Shown here piece after piece: positions 36,645 through 46,700 of a DNA stretch of 64,000 nucleotides. Source of the stretch: Azospirillum sp. (lineage in GTDB: Bacteria; Pseudomonadota; Alphaproteobacteria; Azospirillales; Azospirillaceae). Both the position numbers and the translations under genes were made by a program. The notes below the pieces were generated by a model. It did no database searches and was not told the DNA's origin. It worked only from the letters and a program-made list of their open reading frames with translations. Where the stretch lies: positions 62,001 through 126,000 of the forward strand of contig JAIXPD010000020.1 of the NCBI GenBank assembly GCA_027486405.1. The letters are read 5' to 3'. Positions within the stretch are counted from its first letter, which is position 1. Each line of letters begins with the position of its first letter.

Positions 36645-39467
36645 TTGAAAATCCTGCCGCAATCGCTCGGATCGCGCTTGTTCCTGCTGTATGCGGCGGT
36701 TCTGTTGATGGCGCTGGGGATCGGCCTGTTCCTGTTCTACCGCTATCACCTGTATCAGCGGTTGGAGGACGTGCAGGCCACCGCCACCGTCCTGACCGAC
36801 GTGATGGCGCGGACCATCCAGGAAAGCGTCATCATCGGCGATTACGACACGGTCAAGCGCATGCTGGAGACCGTGGTCAGCCAGACCCCCTTCGACCGCG
36901 CCGCCTTCATCGACCTGTCGGGGGCGACGATCCTGGTGGGGGCGGAGGGGCAGACGCGGGGCTATGTGCCGCCGTGGCTGTTGGAGCTGCTGGCGGACCG
37001 GCTGTTCGACGTCAACCGGGTGATCGCCGCCGGTGGGCAGGATTACGGCGTGCTGCGCCTGTCTTTCGACATCGCCGCAGCGGCGGAAGAGCTGTGGGGC
37101 CTGACCAAGGCGGCGTTGGGGTTGGCCTTCGCCAGCCTGCTGCTGGGGTTGACGGTGGTCCGCGTCGTGTTGATGCGGTGGTTGACCAACCTCAGCGACC
37201 TGAAGGCGTTGGAGGAGCGCATCCGGGTCGGTGAACTGGACGCCCAGGCCCAGTTGACGCAAGACGCGCCGCTGGAAATCCGCCAGGCCATCGAAATGGT
37301 CAACCGCACGGCGGCCAGCCTGCGCAACCAGTTCGGCCAGCGCATCGACGCGCTGATGGACGCGCTGGTCCAGCACAAGAACGCGCTCGACCAGACCGCG
37401 ATCGTCAGCGAGATCGACGGCCAGGGCCGGATCAGCGTGGTCAACGATCTCTATTGCGACACGGTGGGGGTGGCGCGCGCGCAGGCGGTCGGTCAGGCGA
37501 TGCGCAACGGCGACGCCCCGTTCATGCCGCCCGATGGTGTGTGGCGGGGCGATGTCTGCACCGTGCGCGGCGATGGCAGCCCGCTGTGGCTCAGCCGCAC
37601 GGTGGTCCCGATCTACGACAGCGCCCGCGCCATCGAGAAATGGATCTGCATCGATGTGGACATCAGCGCCCAGAAGCAGGCCGAAGAGGATCTGCGCGTC
37701 GCCTACCGCGAGTCGCAGGAGCTGGCCAAACGGCATCTGAAGGCGATTCTCGACGCGGTGGGCGAGGGCGTGGTGATCGCCGACCGCGATGGCGTGATCC
37801 TGGACGTCAACCGCGCCACGGTGGAGATCTTCGCCAGCGACCGCAGCGCGCTGGTGGGGGCGTCGCTGAACGATCTGGTCGTCAGCCGCGCGGCGGCGGC
37901 CACCGCCGCCACGGTCGCCAGCCTGACCGGTCCGCCGCCGTCCAGCGACGGTGAGACGGGCGGGGCCGTGGTTGCGCCGACCAGCGACACCGGCGCGGCG
38001 GGGCGCAGCCATGAGGAGGTCGGGCGGCGCGGCGACGGCGCGCTTTTCCCCATCGAACTGGCCTTGGGCGATCTGAACGCGGTCGGCATCCCGCAGGTGA
38101 TCGGCATCATCCGGGACATCACCGAACGCAAGAAATACGAAGAAACCCTTCAGCTTGCCAAGGAGATGGCGGAGGCGGGGAGCCGGGCGAAATCGGACTT
38201 CCTGACCACGATCAGCCACGAGATCCGCACGCCGATGAACGGCGTTCTCGGCATGCTGACGCTGCTGGAATACGAAGCGCTCGCCCCGGACCTGCGCGAC
38301 AAGGTGCTGGTGGCCCGCCAGTCGGCGGAAGCGCTGCTGCGCATCCTCGACGACGTGCTGGATTTCTCCAAGCTGGAGGCCGGGCGCATCGACATCGAGC
38401 CGGAACCCTGCGACCCCGAAGCGGTTTGCGAGTCGGTCGTTCATCTGCTGCGGGCCAAGGCGGAGGAAAAGGGCCTGACCCTGACCAGCCGGATGCTGCC
38501 GTCGGTCCCGCTGCTGATCGTCGCCGACCCGGCGCGGTTGCGTCAAATCCTGCTCAATCTGGTGGGCAACGCCATCAAATTCACCAGCAGCGGCTATGTC
38601 GCCGTGCGGGCGCGGCGCGGGGCGGATCTGCCCGATGGCCGCTTCATGATGGAATTCGAGATCGAGGACACCGGCATCGGCATTTCGCCGGAGGCCGAAC
38701 GCACCCTGTTCCAGCGCTTCACCCAGGCCGACAACACCATCACCCGCCGCTTTGGCGGCACCGGGCTGGGGTTGGCGATCTGCAAGGATCTGTGCCGTCT
38801 GATGGGCGGAACCATCCGGGTCGACAGCGCGCCGGGCCAGGGCAGCGTCTTCACCTTCACCATCGCCTGCCGGGCCGCCGATTCCACCACGGTGCTGACG
38901 GTGGCGGCGGTCAACACCGGGACGGCGCTGCCGCCGTCTCTTCCGCATTCCCTCCCCATGTCGCCCCCGGCCCCGCCGCCCGGCGGGGCGAACGGCGTCC
39001 CGTCCGCCGATCCGGCGTTGCCCCCCTTGCGGGTGCTGGTGGTCGATGACAACGAGGTCAACCGCAACGTCGCCGCCGCCATGCTGACGCGGGTCGGCCA
39101 CAGCGTCGCGTTCGCCACCAACGGGATCGAGGCGGTGGACGCGGTGATGCAACAGCCGTTCGATCTGGTGCTAATGGATTTGCAGATGCCGGAGATGGAC
39201 GGGCTGATGGCGACCCAGCGCATCCGCCGGATGCCGCCGCCGCAAGGAACCCTGCCGGTGGTGGCCTTCACCGCCCACGCCTCCAGCGGCACCTGGGCAA
39301 CCTGCGCGGAGGTGGGGATGGACGCGCTGGCGACCAAGCCGGTGCGGCCCAAGCTGCTGTTCGCCGCGATGGCCGAGGGGCTGAGGAACGCGGCGGCGCG
39401 CACGCATGCTCCGATCCCGTCACCGGCCGCGCCCGATGCGGCGTTCGAAGATCTGCCCTCGCATTGA
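36645..39467 (+). CDS. Membrane hybrid histidine kinase / response regulator
   Basis: The 940-residue protein has two membrane segments (about 9-30 and 150-172) around a roughly 115-residue periplasmic domain, a HAMP-like linker, two PAS-like modules (about 245-350 and 365-500), a HisKA box TTISHEIRTPMNG with His525, an ATPase domain (NLVGNAIKF, EDTGIGIS, GGTGLGLAI), and a C-terminal receiver domain with phospho-acceptor Asp845 in VLMDLQMPEMDG. It starts with TTG at 36645 after GGGAGCGC. The PhnD-like binding protein upstream is probably its periplasmic partner. No separate output regulator is adjacent. Confidence 0.92.
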   Translation: MKILPQSLGSRLFLLYAAVLLMALGIGLFLFYRYHLYQRLEDVQATATVLTDVMARTIQESVIIGDYDTVKRMLETVVSQTPFDRAAFIDLSGATILVGAEGQTRGYVPPWLLELLADRLFDVNRVIAAGGQDYGVLRLSFDIAAAAEELWGLTKAALGLAFASLLLGLTVVRVVLMRWLTNLSDLKALEERIRVGELDAQAQLTQDAPLEIRQAIEMVNRTAASLRNQFGQRIDALMDALVQHKNALDQTAIVSEIDGQGRISVVNDLYCDTVGVARAQAVGQAMRNGDAPFMPPDGVWRGDVCTVRGDGSPLWLSRTVVPIYDSARAIEKWICIDVDISAQKQAEEDLRVAYRESQELAKRHLKAILDAVGEGVVIADRDGVILDVNRATVEIFASDRSALVGASLNDLVVSRAAAATAATVASLTGPPPSSDGETGGAVVAPTSDTGAAGRSHEEVGRRGDGALFPIELALGDLNAVGIPQVIGIIRDITERKKYEETLQLAKEMAEAGSRAKSDFLTTISHEIRTPMNGVLGMLTLLEYEALAPDLRDKVLVARQSAEALLRILDDVLDFSKLEAGRIDIEPEPCDPEAVCESVVHLLRAKAEEKGLTLTSRMLPSVPLLIVADPARLRQILLNLVGNAIKFTSSGYVAVRARRGADLPDGRFMMEFEIEDTGIGISPEAERTLFQRFTQADNTITRRFGGTGLGLAICKDLCRLMGGTIRVDSAPGQGSVFTFTIACRAADSTTVLTVAAVNTGTALPPSLPHSLPMSPPAPPPGGANGVPSADPALPPLRVLVVDDNEVNRNVAAAMLTRVGHSVAFATNGIEAVDAVMQQPFDLVLMDLQMPEMDGLMATQRIRRMPPPQGTLPVVAFTAHASSGTWATCAEVGMDALATKPVRPKLLFAAMAEGLRNAAARTHAPIPSPAAPDAAFEDLPSH

Positions 39468-39584
39468 CAGGCTCGCGCCCCCCGCCCCGGTGCGCTATAG
39501 AACGGCGCTTCACGGTTGGGGGCCCTCCAAACGGCCAGACGGTCGGCGGGGTGGCCGGAGCGGGACGGTCAGGGAGCGTTGGGC

Positions 39585-41135
39585 ATGAAGGTCGGCATCG
39601 ACATGGGGCGGACGAACACGGGATCCGCCGCGACGCTCGATCTGGAGGAACTGCTCGCCACCCGTCTGCTGGTGCAGGGCAATTCCGGGTCCGGCAAATC
39701 CCACCTGCTGCGCCGCCTGATCGAACAGAGCGCGCCGTGGGTGCAGCAGGCGATCATCGACCCGGAGGGTGATTTCGTCACGCTGGCCGACCGTTTCGGC
39801 CATGTCGTGGTCGAGGCCGACGAGCACACCGAAGCCGCCCTGCAAGCCGTGGCCGCGCGGGTGCGTCAGCACCGGGTGTCGGTGGTGCTGAATCTGGAAG
39901 GTCTTGACTCGGACATGCAGATGCGCGCCGCCGCCGCCTTTCTGGGCGGGCTGTTCGACGCCGACCGTGATTATTGGTATCCGATGCTGGTGGTGGTGGA
40001 CGAGGCCCAACTGTTCGCCCCGTCGGCGGCGGGCGAGGTGTCGGACGAGGCCCGCAAGGTGTCGCTGGGCGCGATGACGAACCTGATGTGCCGGGGGCGC
40101 AAGCGCGGGCTGGCCGGGGTGATCGCCACCCAGCGCCTGGCCAAGCTGGCGAAGAATGTGGCGGCGGAGGCCTCCAACTTTCTGATGGGCCGCACCTTTC
40201 TCGACATCGACATGGCGCGCGCCTCCGACCTGCTGGGCATGGAGAAGCGGCAGGCCGAGATGTTCCGCGATCTGGAACGCGGCCATTTCATCGCGCTGGG
40301 TCCGGCCCTGTCCCGTCGCCCGTTGCCGCTGCGGATCGGGGCGGTGGAAACCCAGGGCCGCACCGGCAGCCCGACCCTGATGCCGCCACCGACCACGCCC
40401 AGCGAGGACGCGCGCGATCTGATCTTCACCGCGACGGAGACCGAACCGGCGCGCCACCCGGTGCGCCGCCCCTCCACCACCGCCAGCGCCGACCTGATGG
40501 CGCAACTGGCCCGTGGCCGCGCCAGCGCCCCGCCGCCGATGGTCGAGGCGCCCGATGACGCCCCGCCGCCGCCGCCCGAGCCGGAGGAAACCGCCGAGGA
40601 GATCGCCGCGCGCGAGGCGCTGTACGACGACGTGCTGCGCGCCGTGCTGGCCGACCCGGAGGCGGCCTATCGGTCCATCGCCGTGCTGTATCAGGATTTT
40701 CTGGTCCGCTGCCGTCGGCAGGGGGTGGAGGGCGACCGGCTGGCGCTGCCCGCCTTCCGCCGTCGGCTGGCCACCGCGCGGGCCGGGGCGGGGACCGACG
40801 CCGATCCGGCGTGGGAACGGGCCACCGCCACCGCCGCCACCCTGCCGGAGGACATCCAGCCGGTGTTCCTGCTGCTGGCCCGTGCCGCGCTGGATCACGC
40901 GCCGTGCCCGTCGGACGCCGACGTGGCGCGGGCCTGCGGCAGCCGGTCCAAGGGGCGCGGGCGGCGCTTGCTGACCTACATGGAGCAGCGCGGCTTCATC
41001 GCCGCGCGCAGCGGCCTGGGCAACACCCGCGCCATCAGCCTGCCCGCGCTGGGGTGGGAAACCGCGCTGGGCGATCCCAACGCCGACGATTGGGCCGACG
41101 CCCCCGCCGACGGCGACCTGTTCGCGGCGGGTTGA
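39585..41135 (+). CDS. HerA-like ATPase
   Basis: This 516-residue protein has a HerA/FtsK-superfamily ATPase domain. Walker A is GNSGSGKSHLL (Lys38) and Walker B is MLVVVDEAQLF, and a motif with ATQRLAKLAKNV follows. Residues 290-400 are Pro/Glu-rich and probably disordered, and a C-terminal helical region (about 405-490) may be a winged-helix-like domain. HerA relatives are DNA translocases, but no NurA-type nuclease or phage-defence partner is adjacent, so the role is unknown. The ATG at 39585 follows GGGAG. A 13-nt tandem array starts at its stop. Confidence 0.85.
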   Translation: MKVGIDMGRTNTGSAATLDLEELLATRLLVQGNSGSGKSHLLRRLIEQSAPWVQQAIIDPEGDFVTLADRFGHVVVEADEHTEAALQAVAARVRQHRVSVVLNLEGLDSDMQMRAAAAFLGGLFDADRDYWYPMLVVVDEAQLFAPSAAGEVSDEARKVSLGAMTNLMCRGRKRGLAGVIATQRLAKLAKNVAAEASNFLMGRTFLDIDMARASDLLGMEKRQAEMFRDLERGHFIALGPALSRRPLPLRIGAVETQGRTGSPTLMPPPTTPSEDARDLIFTATETEPARHPVRRPSTTASADLMAQLARGRASAPPPMVEAPDDAPPPPPEPEETAEEIAAREALYDDVLRAVLADPEAAYRSIAVLYQDFLVRCRRQGVEGDRLALPAFRRRLATARAGAGTDADPAWERATATAATLPEDIQPVFLLLARAALDHAPCPSDADVARACGSRSKGRGRRLLTYMEQRGFIAARSGLGNTRAISLPALGWETALGDPNADDWADAPADGDLFAAG

Positions 41136-41179
41136 TGGGGCGGGGTGACGCGGCGGGTTGATGGGGCGGGTTGATGGGG
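41131..41179. repeat. 13-nt tandem array at the end of the HerA-like gene
   Basis: GTTGATGGGG occurs at 41131, 41157 and 41170, with a degenerate copy at 41144, which is a 13-nt step. The first TGA is the stop codon of the ATPase gene. The array fills nearly all of the 48-base gap to the convergent GGDEF-EAL gene. Confidence 0.9.
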
Positions 41180-41183
41180 TGGA

Positions 41184-43724
41184 TCAGGCGGGCCGTGCGG
41201 CTCTCTCAACCCAGCCGTCGGCGTCCTCCAACGGCAGCGGCCGGGCGAAACGGTAGCCCTGGGCGTAATCGCAGCCCAAGGCGTTGAGCAGCGCCTGTTC
41301 GGCGTCGGTTTCCACCCCTTCGCCCACCACGTCCAGCCCCAGATCGTGGGCCAGATTGACGATGCCGCGCACCAGCCGCGCCCGGTCGGAATCCGGGGCG
41401 AGATCGCGGACAAAGCTCTTGTCGATCTTCAGCACGTCGAAGGGGAAGCGGCCCAGATAGGAGAGCGAGGAATAGCCGGTGCCGAAATCATCCATGCACA
41501 GCGGGATGCCCAGATCGTGGAAGCGGCCCAGAATCGCCAGGGCGCGGTCCGGGTCGGTCATGGTCATGCTTTCGGTGACTTCGATCTTCAGACCGGCGCA
41601 GCCGGTGTCGCGCAACCACGCCAGCATGTCGTCGACGTAACCGGCGTCCCACATCTGGCGGGCGGACAGATTGACGTTGACCGACAGCGGCAGGCCGGTG
41701 TCGGCGCGCCAGCGCGTCAGGTTGCGCACCGCCTCCTCCAGCACGAAGCGGCCCAGCGGCAGGATCTGGCCGGTTTCCTCGGCGATGGGGATGAAGCGGT
41801 CGGGGCCGATCAGGCCAAGCTCGGGGTGCCGCCAGCGCACCAGCGCTTCGAAGCCGGTGAGGCGGCCATCGGCCAGCGACAGGATGGGCTGGTAGAGCAG
41901 GAAGACCTCCCGCTCCGCGATGGCGCGGGTCAGGTCGTTTTGCAGGCGGTGGCGGATCAGGATGGCGTCGCGCAGGGCGGCGTTGAACACCTCCGTCCGC
42001 GCCCGGCCATGCTCCTTGGCGCGGTACAGCGCGATGTCGGCGTCGCGCAGCAGGCTGACCGGGTCGCTGGCCAACCCGTCGTCGATGGCCACGCCGATGC
42101 TGGTGGAGGTGCGCAACTCCATCTCGTCGATGCGGAAGGGGGTGGTCAGCGCCTGTTCCAACCGTTCGGCCCCGGCGAGTGCCGCCTCCTCCCCGTGGGT
42201 GACGACGACGAACTCGTCCCCGCCCAGGCGAACTGCGAACTCCCCCGTTGCCAGATGGGCGGTGATGCGTTCGGCCACGGCGATCAACAGCCGGTCGCCG
42301 ACGGCGTGGCCCAGCGAGTCGTTGATAACCTTGAAGCCGTCGAGGTCGAGGAACAGCAGGGCGATGCCGCGCCGCGCCGCGCCGTCGCCGCCCATCGCCG
42401 CGCCCAGCCAATCGATCAGAAAGGCGCGGTTGGGCAGGCCGGTCAGGTAATCGTGGGTGGCCTGATGGATCAGCGCCTGTTCGGCCGCCTTGCGGCGGGT
42501 GATGTCGGTGGCCGAGCCGACGATGCGGACGGCGTGGCCCTGATCGTCGCGCTGCACGACGCTGCGCGCCAGCATCCACCCCTCGCCGCCGTCCGGTCGG
42601 CGGATGCGGAACTCCATCTCGAAGCCGTTGCGCCCGCAATCGTTGGTGACGTCGCGCCATTGCCGACGGACCCGCTCCACATCGTCGGGGTGGACGACGG
42701 TCAGGAACCGCTCGAACGACCCGAGCGCGCCGTCGGGCAGCCCCAACATCTGGTGCAGCCGGGCCGAGGCGTAACCGTCGCCGCCCGCCGGATCCCAATC
42801 CCACAAGCCGTCGTTGGTGGCGGCGGCGGCCATGGCGTAACGCTGCTCGCTGTCGGTCAGGCGCTGGGTCTTCTCGTCGATGGCGGAAAACAGCGCGGCG
42901 AGCGCTGTGCGGCTGTCTTCCAAGGTGCGGCCCAACTGGCCCAACTCGTCCCGCCGGGTCCAGACAAAGGGCTGGTCCAACTGCCGTCGGGCCAGCCGCC
43001 GGGATTCCTCCATCAACCGGGCGAGCGGGACCAGCACGCGGCGGTGCGTGACGCCGACCAGCAGGACGGCGAGCACCAGCAGCATCACCGCCGCCACCCC
43101 GCCGCCGACGGCGAGAACCCGCTGTTGACGGTCGATGACGGCGCGGTTGGTCGCCCCCAGCGAGGCGCGGTCGCGGCTGAGCTGGCCATCCAGCAGGCGC
43201 AGCGCCTCCACCGTCGGGCTGAAATCGACGGCGGTGTCGCGCAGCAGGATGTGGGTGTATTGCTTGGCGGCGTGCCCGGCCTCGATCTGCGGCAGGCGGG
43301 TGATGACGGCGTCGAGCGTGTCGCTGATGGCGGTGATCGCCCGCTCCTCCTCCGCCGAGGTGGTGGTGGTGTAGCGGTAGGTTTCCAGATTGGCCCGCGC
43401 CAGCCCGACCGCGCGCTCCACCTCCGCCCGCGCGCCGCGCGGCCCCTGGACCTGATATTCGTGGAACAGATCGACCACGCCCCCCGCGCCCAGATAGGAG
43501 CGCAGCTCCGACAGCGCATCGGACTTGGTGGCGGCCCCGAGGTCGTAGGCGTTCCAACTGTCCTCGACGTCGCGGATGCCGTTCAGCAGCAGCGTGCCGA
43601 TGATCGCCATCACCGCCAGAACGATCACCAACCCGCCAACCATCATGTTGGCCAACCCGCGCAGGGTCATCCTCCGGCGGCGGTCCCGCGTCTGTCGGGC
43701 CTGCGTCATCGCCACGCTTGTCAT
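41184..43724 (-). CDS. Membrane GGDEF-EAL protein with HAMP and PAS domains
   Basis: This 846-residue protein is anchored by two membrane segments (about 27-48 and 205-230). They enclose a helical sensor domain. Then come HAMP (about 230-285), PAS (about 290-410), GGDEF (about 420-585) and EAL (about 595-840) domains. The synthase motif GGDEF is intact (about residue 500) and the phosphodiesterase motif EAL is intact (Glu626, in GFEALVRWRHP; later DDFGTGYSSL). It could therefore make and/or break c-di-GMP; which activity dominates is not visible. The ATG at 43724 is the natural start. Confidence 0.93.
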   Translation of the reverse strand: MTSVAMTQARQTRDRRRRMTLRGLANMMVGGLVIVLAVMAIIGTLLLNGIRDVEDSWNAYDLGAATKSDALSELRSYLGAGGVVDLFHEYQVQGPRGARAEVERAVGLARANLETYRYTTTTSAEEERAITAISDTLDAVITRLPQIEAGHAAKQYTHILLRDTAVDFSPTVEALRLLDGQLSRDRASLGATNRAVIDRQQRVLAVGGGVAAVMLLVLAVLLVGVTHRRVLVPLARLMEESRRLARRQLDQPFVWTRRDELGQLGRTLEDSRTALAALFSAIDEKTQRLTDSEQRYAMAAAATNDGLWDWDPAGGDGYASARLHQMLGLPDGALGSFERFLTVVHPDDVERVRRQWRDVTNDCGRNGFEMEFRIRRPDGGEGWMLARSVVQRDDQGHAVRIVGSATDITRRKAAEQALIHQATHDYLTGLPNRAFLIDWLGAAMGGDGAARRGIALLFLDLDGFKVINDSLGHAVGDRLLIAVAERITAHLATGEFAVRLGGDEFVVVTHGEEAALAGAERLEQALTTPFRIDEMELRTSTSIGVAIDDGLASDPVSLLRDADIALYRAKEHGRARTEVFNAALRDAILIRHRLQNDLTRAIAEREVFLLYQPILSLADGRLTGFEALVRWRHPELGLIGPDRFIPIAEETGQILPLGRFVLEEAVRNLTRWRADTGLPLSVNVNLSARQMWDAGYVDDMLAWLRDTGCAGLKIEVTESMTMTDPDRALAILGRFHDLGIPLCMDDFGTGYSSLSYLGRFPFDVLKIDKSFVRDLAPDSDRARLVRGIVNLAHDLGLDVVGEGVETDAEQALLNALGCDYAQGYRFARPLPLEDADGWVERAARPA

Positions 43725-43833
43725 CGCACTCGGTCTTTCCGTGCCCTGTGGTCTCGCGCCGTTCGGTTTGGCGCGGCGTGGGCACCCACTCCGTTCCTGC
43801 CCCAGCGGGCCGCGCGCGTCAACGGCGCTGTCA

Positions 43834-44370
43834 TCAACTCCCGGTGAACGGCGGGCTGACCGGCTGACCGGGCCGGTTCAGGCTGTCGATGAAGGGACGC
43901 ACACCGGGGACCGCCGCCATGTGGGCGTCCTTGACGTAGAGGATCTGTTTCGGCCCCAGCTCATAGGCGGTCAGCGTCACCCCCTTGCCCTGGCAGAGCT
44001 TGCTTTCCGCCGGGGTGATCGGGCGATCGGCGGCGACGATGTCCGGGTGGTCCAGCCCGACCCCGGCGCAAAAGGCGCGGAAACCGGCGGTGGTGCCCCC
44101 GGCGCTCAGGCGCGGCTTGGCGTCGGGGCCGCCGTCAAAGGCGGCGGCGGCCTTCTGCACCGCGCCGCGCAGGGCCGGGCTGCCGACCAGCCAGATCCCG
44201 CGCGCCTCGGGCGGGGGCCGGGTGGGGGCGGGGATCACCGGGGTGGTGATGGTGTTGGGCCGCGTCGGCTTGGTGTCGAAGGCGGGGAACTGGCAGGCCG
44301 ACAGCGCCAGGGCGCTGGCGAGCAGGAGCAGGAACGGGGCGGTCTGTCGGTTGGTTCTGGTCCTGGTCAT
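43834..44370 (-). CDS. PstS-like lipoprotein fragment or small binding protein
   Basis: The 178-residue protein has a lipoprotein signal peptide ending ALSAC and then a Pro/Thr linker. From about residue 58 it reads GIWLVGSPALRGAVQKAAAAF, resembling the N-terminal lobe of phosphate-binding PstS proteins, continuing to ELGPKQILYVKD. The second lobe is missing, so it is about half the length of a PstS. It may be a degenerate or specialised protein rather than a working transporter part. It is divergent from a LysR regulator gene. Confidence 0.78.
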   Translation of the reverse strand: MTRTRTNRQTAPFLLLLASALALSACQFPAFDTKPTRPNTITTPVIPAPTRPPPEARGIWLVGSPALRGAVQKAAAAFDGGPDAKPRLSAGGTTAGFRAFCAGVGLDHPDIVAADRPITPAESKLCQGKGVTLTAYELGPKQILYVKDAHMAAVPGVRPFIDSLNRPGQPVSPPFTGS

Positions 44371-44517
44371 CGTCTTGCGGTCCGGGCAGGCGGCGGGTCA
44401 GCGGGCACGGTAGCACGGCGGGCGGCGTTGGGAAGGACTCGCCATCCATGCGGAACGGCGATAGGCTTGCGGTCATCAATTTGTTTCAGGAATGACCGCA
44501 GCGAGGAGCGCCCGGCG

Positions 44518-45423
44518 ATGACGATTCCCGATCTGGACATCGACGCGCTGCGCGCCTTTGTGACGGTGGCCGACGCCGGGGGCTTCACGGCGGCGGCGGA
44601 ACGGCTGGGCCGCACCCAATCGGCGATCAGCGTCAAGATCAAGAAGCTGGAAGACACGCTGGGGCGGCGGGTGTTCGCCCGCACCAGCCGGTCGCTGGCG
44701 TTGACCCATGACGGCGAACTGCTGCTGGGCTACGCCCGCCGTCTGCTGGACCTCAACGACGAAACGGTGCGCCGCTTCCGCGAACCGGGGGCGGAGGGGG
44801 AATTGCGGCTGGGCGTGGCCGATTATTTCCTGTCCGAGCATCTGCCGCGCGTGTTGACGCAATTCGCCCGGATTTACCCGCGCCTGCGCATCGATCTGCG
44901 GGTCGGGATGTGCGGCGATCTGGTGACGGGTCTGGACACCGGCGACCTCGATCTGGTGATTTCCCGCCGCGATGCGGGCGAGCCGCGCGGCCGGGTGATC
45001 TGGCGCGAGCCGATGCGCTGGGTGGCCGCCGACACGCTGGAGATCGATCCGGCGCTGCCCCTGCCGTTGTGCGCGCTGCCCGCCCCTTGCGTGTTCCGCA
45101 ACCGGGGGGTGGAGGCGCTGGGCGCGATCGGGCGGCCCTGGCGGATCGTCTACACCAGCGGCAGCGTCATGGGGGTGCAGGCCGCCGTCCGCGCCGGTCT
45201 GGGGGTGGCGGTGTTGAGCGAATCCTCCGTCCCCGACGGCGCGCGGCGGTTGGGGACCGAGGACGGATTGCCGGAGTTGGGCGAGGTGGACATGGCGATT
45301 TTCGGCGAGACGGCGCGCAACCGCCGCCTCGCCGAACCGCTGGTCGGCTTCATCCTGGACAGCCTGGCGACCATGCGCCGCGCCGGTCGCCCGGCGCTGG
45401 TCCCGGTTCCCGACGCGGCGTGA
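44518..45423 (+). CDS. LysR-family transcriptional regulator
   Basis: This 301-residue regulator has the LysR helix-turn-helix GGFTAAAERLGRTQSAISVKIKKLE at residues 20-44 and a substrate-binding domain (about 90-285). The ATG at 44518 follows GAGGAG. It is divergent from the PstS-like lipoprotein gene and convergent with the reductase gene at 45445-46461, from which it is only 21 bases away. Either could be its target. The inducer is unknown. Confidence 0.92.
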   Translation: MTIPDLDIDALRAFVTVADAGGFTAAAERLGRTQSAISVKIKKLEDTLGRRVFARTSRSLALTHDGELLLGYARRLLDLNDETVRRFREPGAEGELRLGVADYFLSEHLPRVLTQFARIYPRLRIDLRVGMCGDLVTGLDTGDLDLVISRRDAGEPRGRVIWREPMRWVAADTLEIDPALPLPLCALPAPCVFRNRGVEALGAIGRPWRIVYTSGSVMGVQAAVRAGLGVAVLSESSVPDGARRLGTEDGLPELGEVDMAIFGETARNRRLAEPLVGFILDSLATMRRAGRPALVPVPDAA

Positions 45424-45444
45424 CGCCGACCGGGCGTTTCGTCG

Positions 45445-46461
45445 TCAGAAACCTTCCAGAACGATCTTGCCGCGCGCGGTCCCGGTTTCGATCAGCGCGT
45501 GCGCCCGGCGCAGGGTGGCGGCGTCGATCCGGCCCAGCGTGTCGGTCAACGTCGTGCGCAGCGTTCCGGCATCGACCAGACGCGCCACCGCGCGCAGCAA
45601 CGCCTGTTGTTCGGCCATGTCGGCGGTTTGGAACAGCGAGCGGGTGAACATCATCTCCCAATGCAGCGACACCGCCTTGCGCTTCAACAGGCGGATGTCG
45701 ATCAGGCCGGGATCATCGATCAACCCGATGCGGCCCTGCGGGGCGACGATGTCGGCCAGCGCGGTGAAATGCTGGTCGGTCCCGGTGGTGACGAAGATCC
45801 GGTCCACCCCATCCAGGCCCAGCGCGCGGATCTGGTCGGGGATCGAGGCGGAATGGTCGATCACGTCGTGCGCGCCCAGCTCCCGCACCCAGGCCGCCGT
45901 TTCCGGGCGGGAGGCGGTGGCGATGACGCGGATGCCGGTCAACTGCCGGGCCAACTGCACGGCGATGGAGCCGACCCCGCCCGCCCCGCCGACGATCAGC
46001 AGGCTGCGCCCGGCCTCCGCCTCCGGCCCTTGCTGCAATCCCAAGCGGTCGAACAGCATTTCCCAGGCGGTGATCGCGGTCAGCGGCAGGGCGGCGGCCT
46101 CGGCGTCCGACAGGCTGGCGGGGGCGGGGCCGACGATGCGCTCGTCCACCAGATGGAATTCGCTGTTGGTGCCGGGGCGGTCGATGGCCCCGGCGTAGAA
46201 CACCCGGTCGCCGGGGCGGAAAGCGGTGACGTCCGGCCCGACCGCCTCGACGGTTCCGGCGGCGTCGAAGCCCAGCACGCGCAACGCCCCGTCGGCGGGG
46301 GCGGCGTTGGCGCGCAGCTTCACATCCACCGGGTTGACCGACACGGCGCGCACCCGCACCAGCAGATCGCGCCCCGTGGGCGTCGGGGTGTCGAGCGTGA
46401 CGTCGATCAGGGAGTCGGGGTTGGTGACGGGCAGGGCGGCGCGGTAGCCGATGGCCTTCAT
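45445..46461 (-). CDS. Zinc-independent medium-chain dehydrogenase (quinone reductase-like)
   Basis: This 338-residue protein is of the MDR superfamily, zinc-type alcohol dehydrogenase-like (ZADH) group. The N-terminal GroES-like domain reads VRAVSVNPVDVKLR and VLGFDAAGTVEAVGPDV; the catalytic zinc ligands are absent. The Rossmann motif is GGAGGVGSIAVQLARQL. Such enzymes reduce quinones or alkenals with NADPH, a likely defence role. The ATG at 46461 follows AGGATG. Confidence 0.9.
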   Translation of the reverse strand: MKAIGYRAALPVTNPDSLIDVTLDTPTPTGRDLLVRVRAVSVNPVDVKLRANAAPADGALRVLGFDAAGTVEAVGPDVTAFRPGDRVFYAGAIDRPGTNSEFHLVDERIVGPAPASLSDAEAAALPLTAITAWEMLFDRLGLQQGPEAEAGRSLLIVGGAGGVGSIAVQLARQLTGIRVIATASRPETAAWVRELGAHDVIDHSASIPDQIRALGLDGVDRIFVTTGTDQHFTALADIVAPQGRIGLIDDPGLIDIRLLKRKAVSLHWEMMFTRSLFQTADMAEQQALLRAVARLVDAGTLRTTLTDTLGRIDAATLRRAHALIETGTARGKIVLEGF

Positions 46462-46700
46462 GGTCGGATCATCCTGTGGGTGGGGGGGAATGACCCGCAG
46501 CCTGACCCGTTTTCCTGGATTTCAGAAATTCATAGTTTTTCTTTCATCGATGCGATTTGTGAATTTATAGGGCGAAAGGCCATCCGGCGCACGGCGTTGG
46601 GAATAGGCGCTGCGGCGGCGTGTTTGTTCAGACACGGCCCCATTGGTTTTCCCGCTCACGCCCCCCGTTTCAACCGGTTCCGCCCAGCAGGTCCACCGCC

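Noticed and set aside
39585-41135. HerA-type phage defence system
   Set aside because: No SIR2, NurA, DUF4297 or other defence partner is adjacent.
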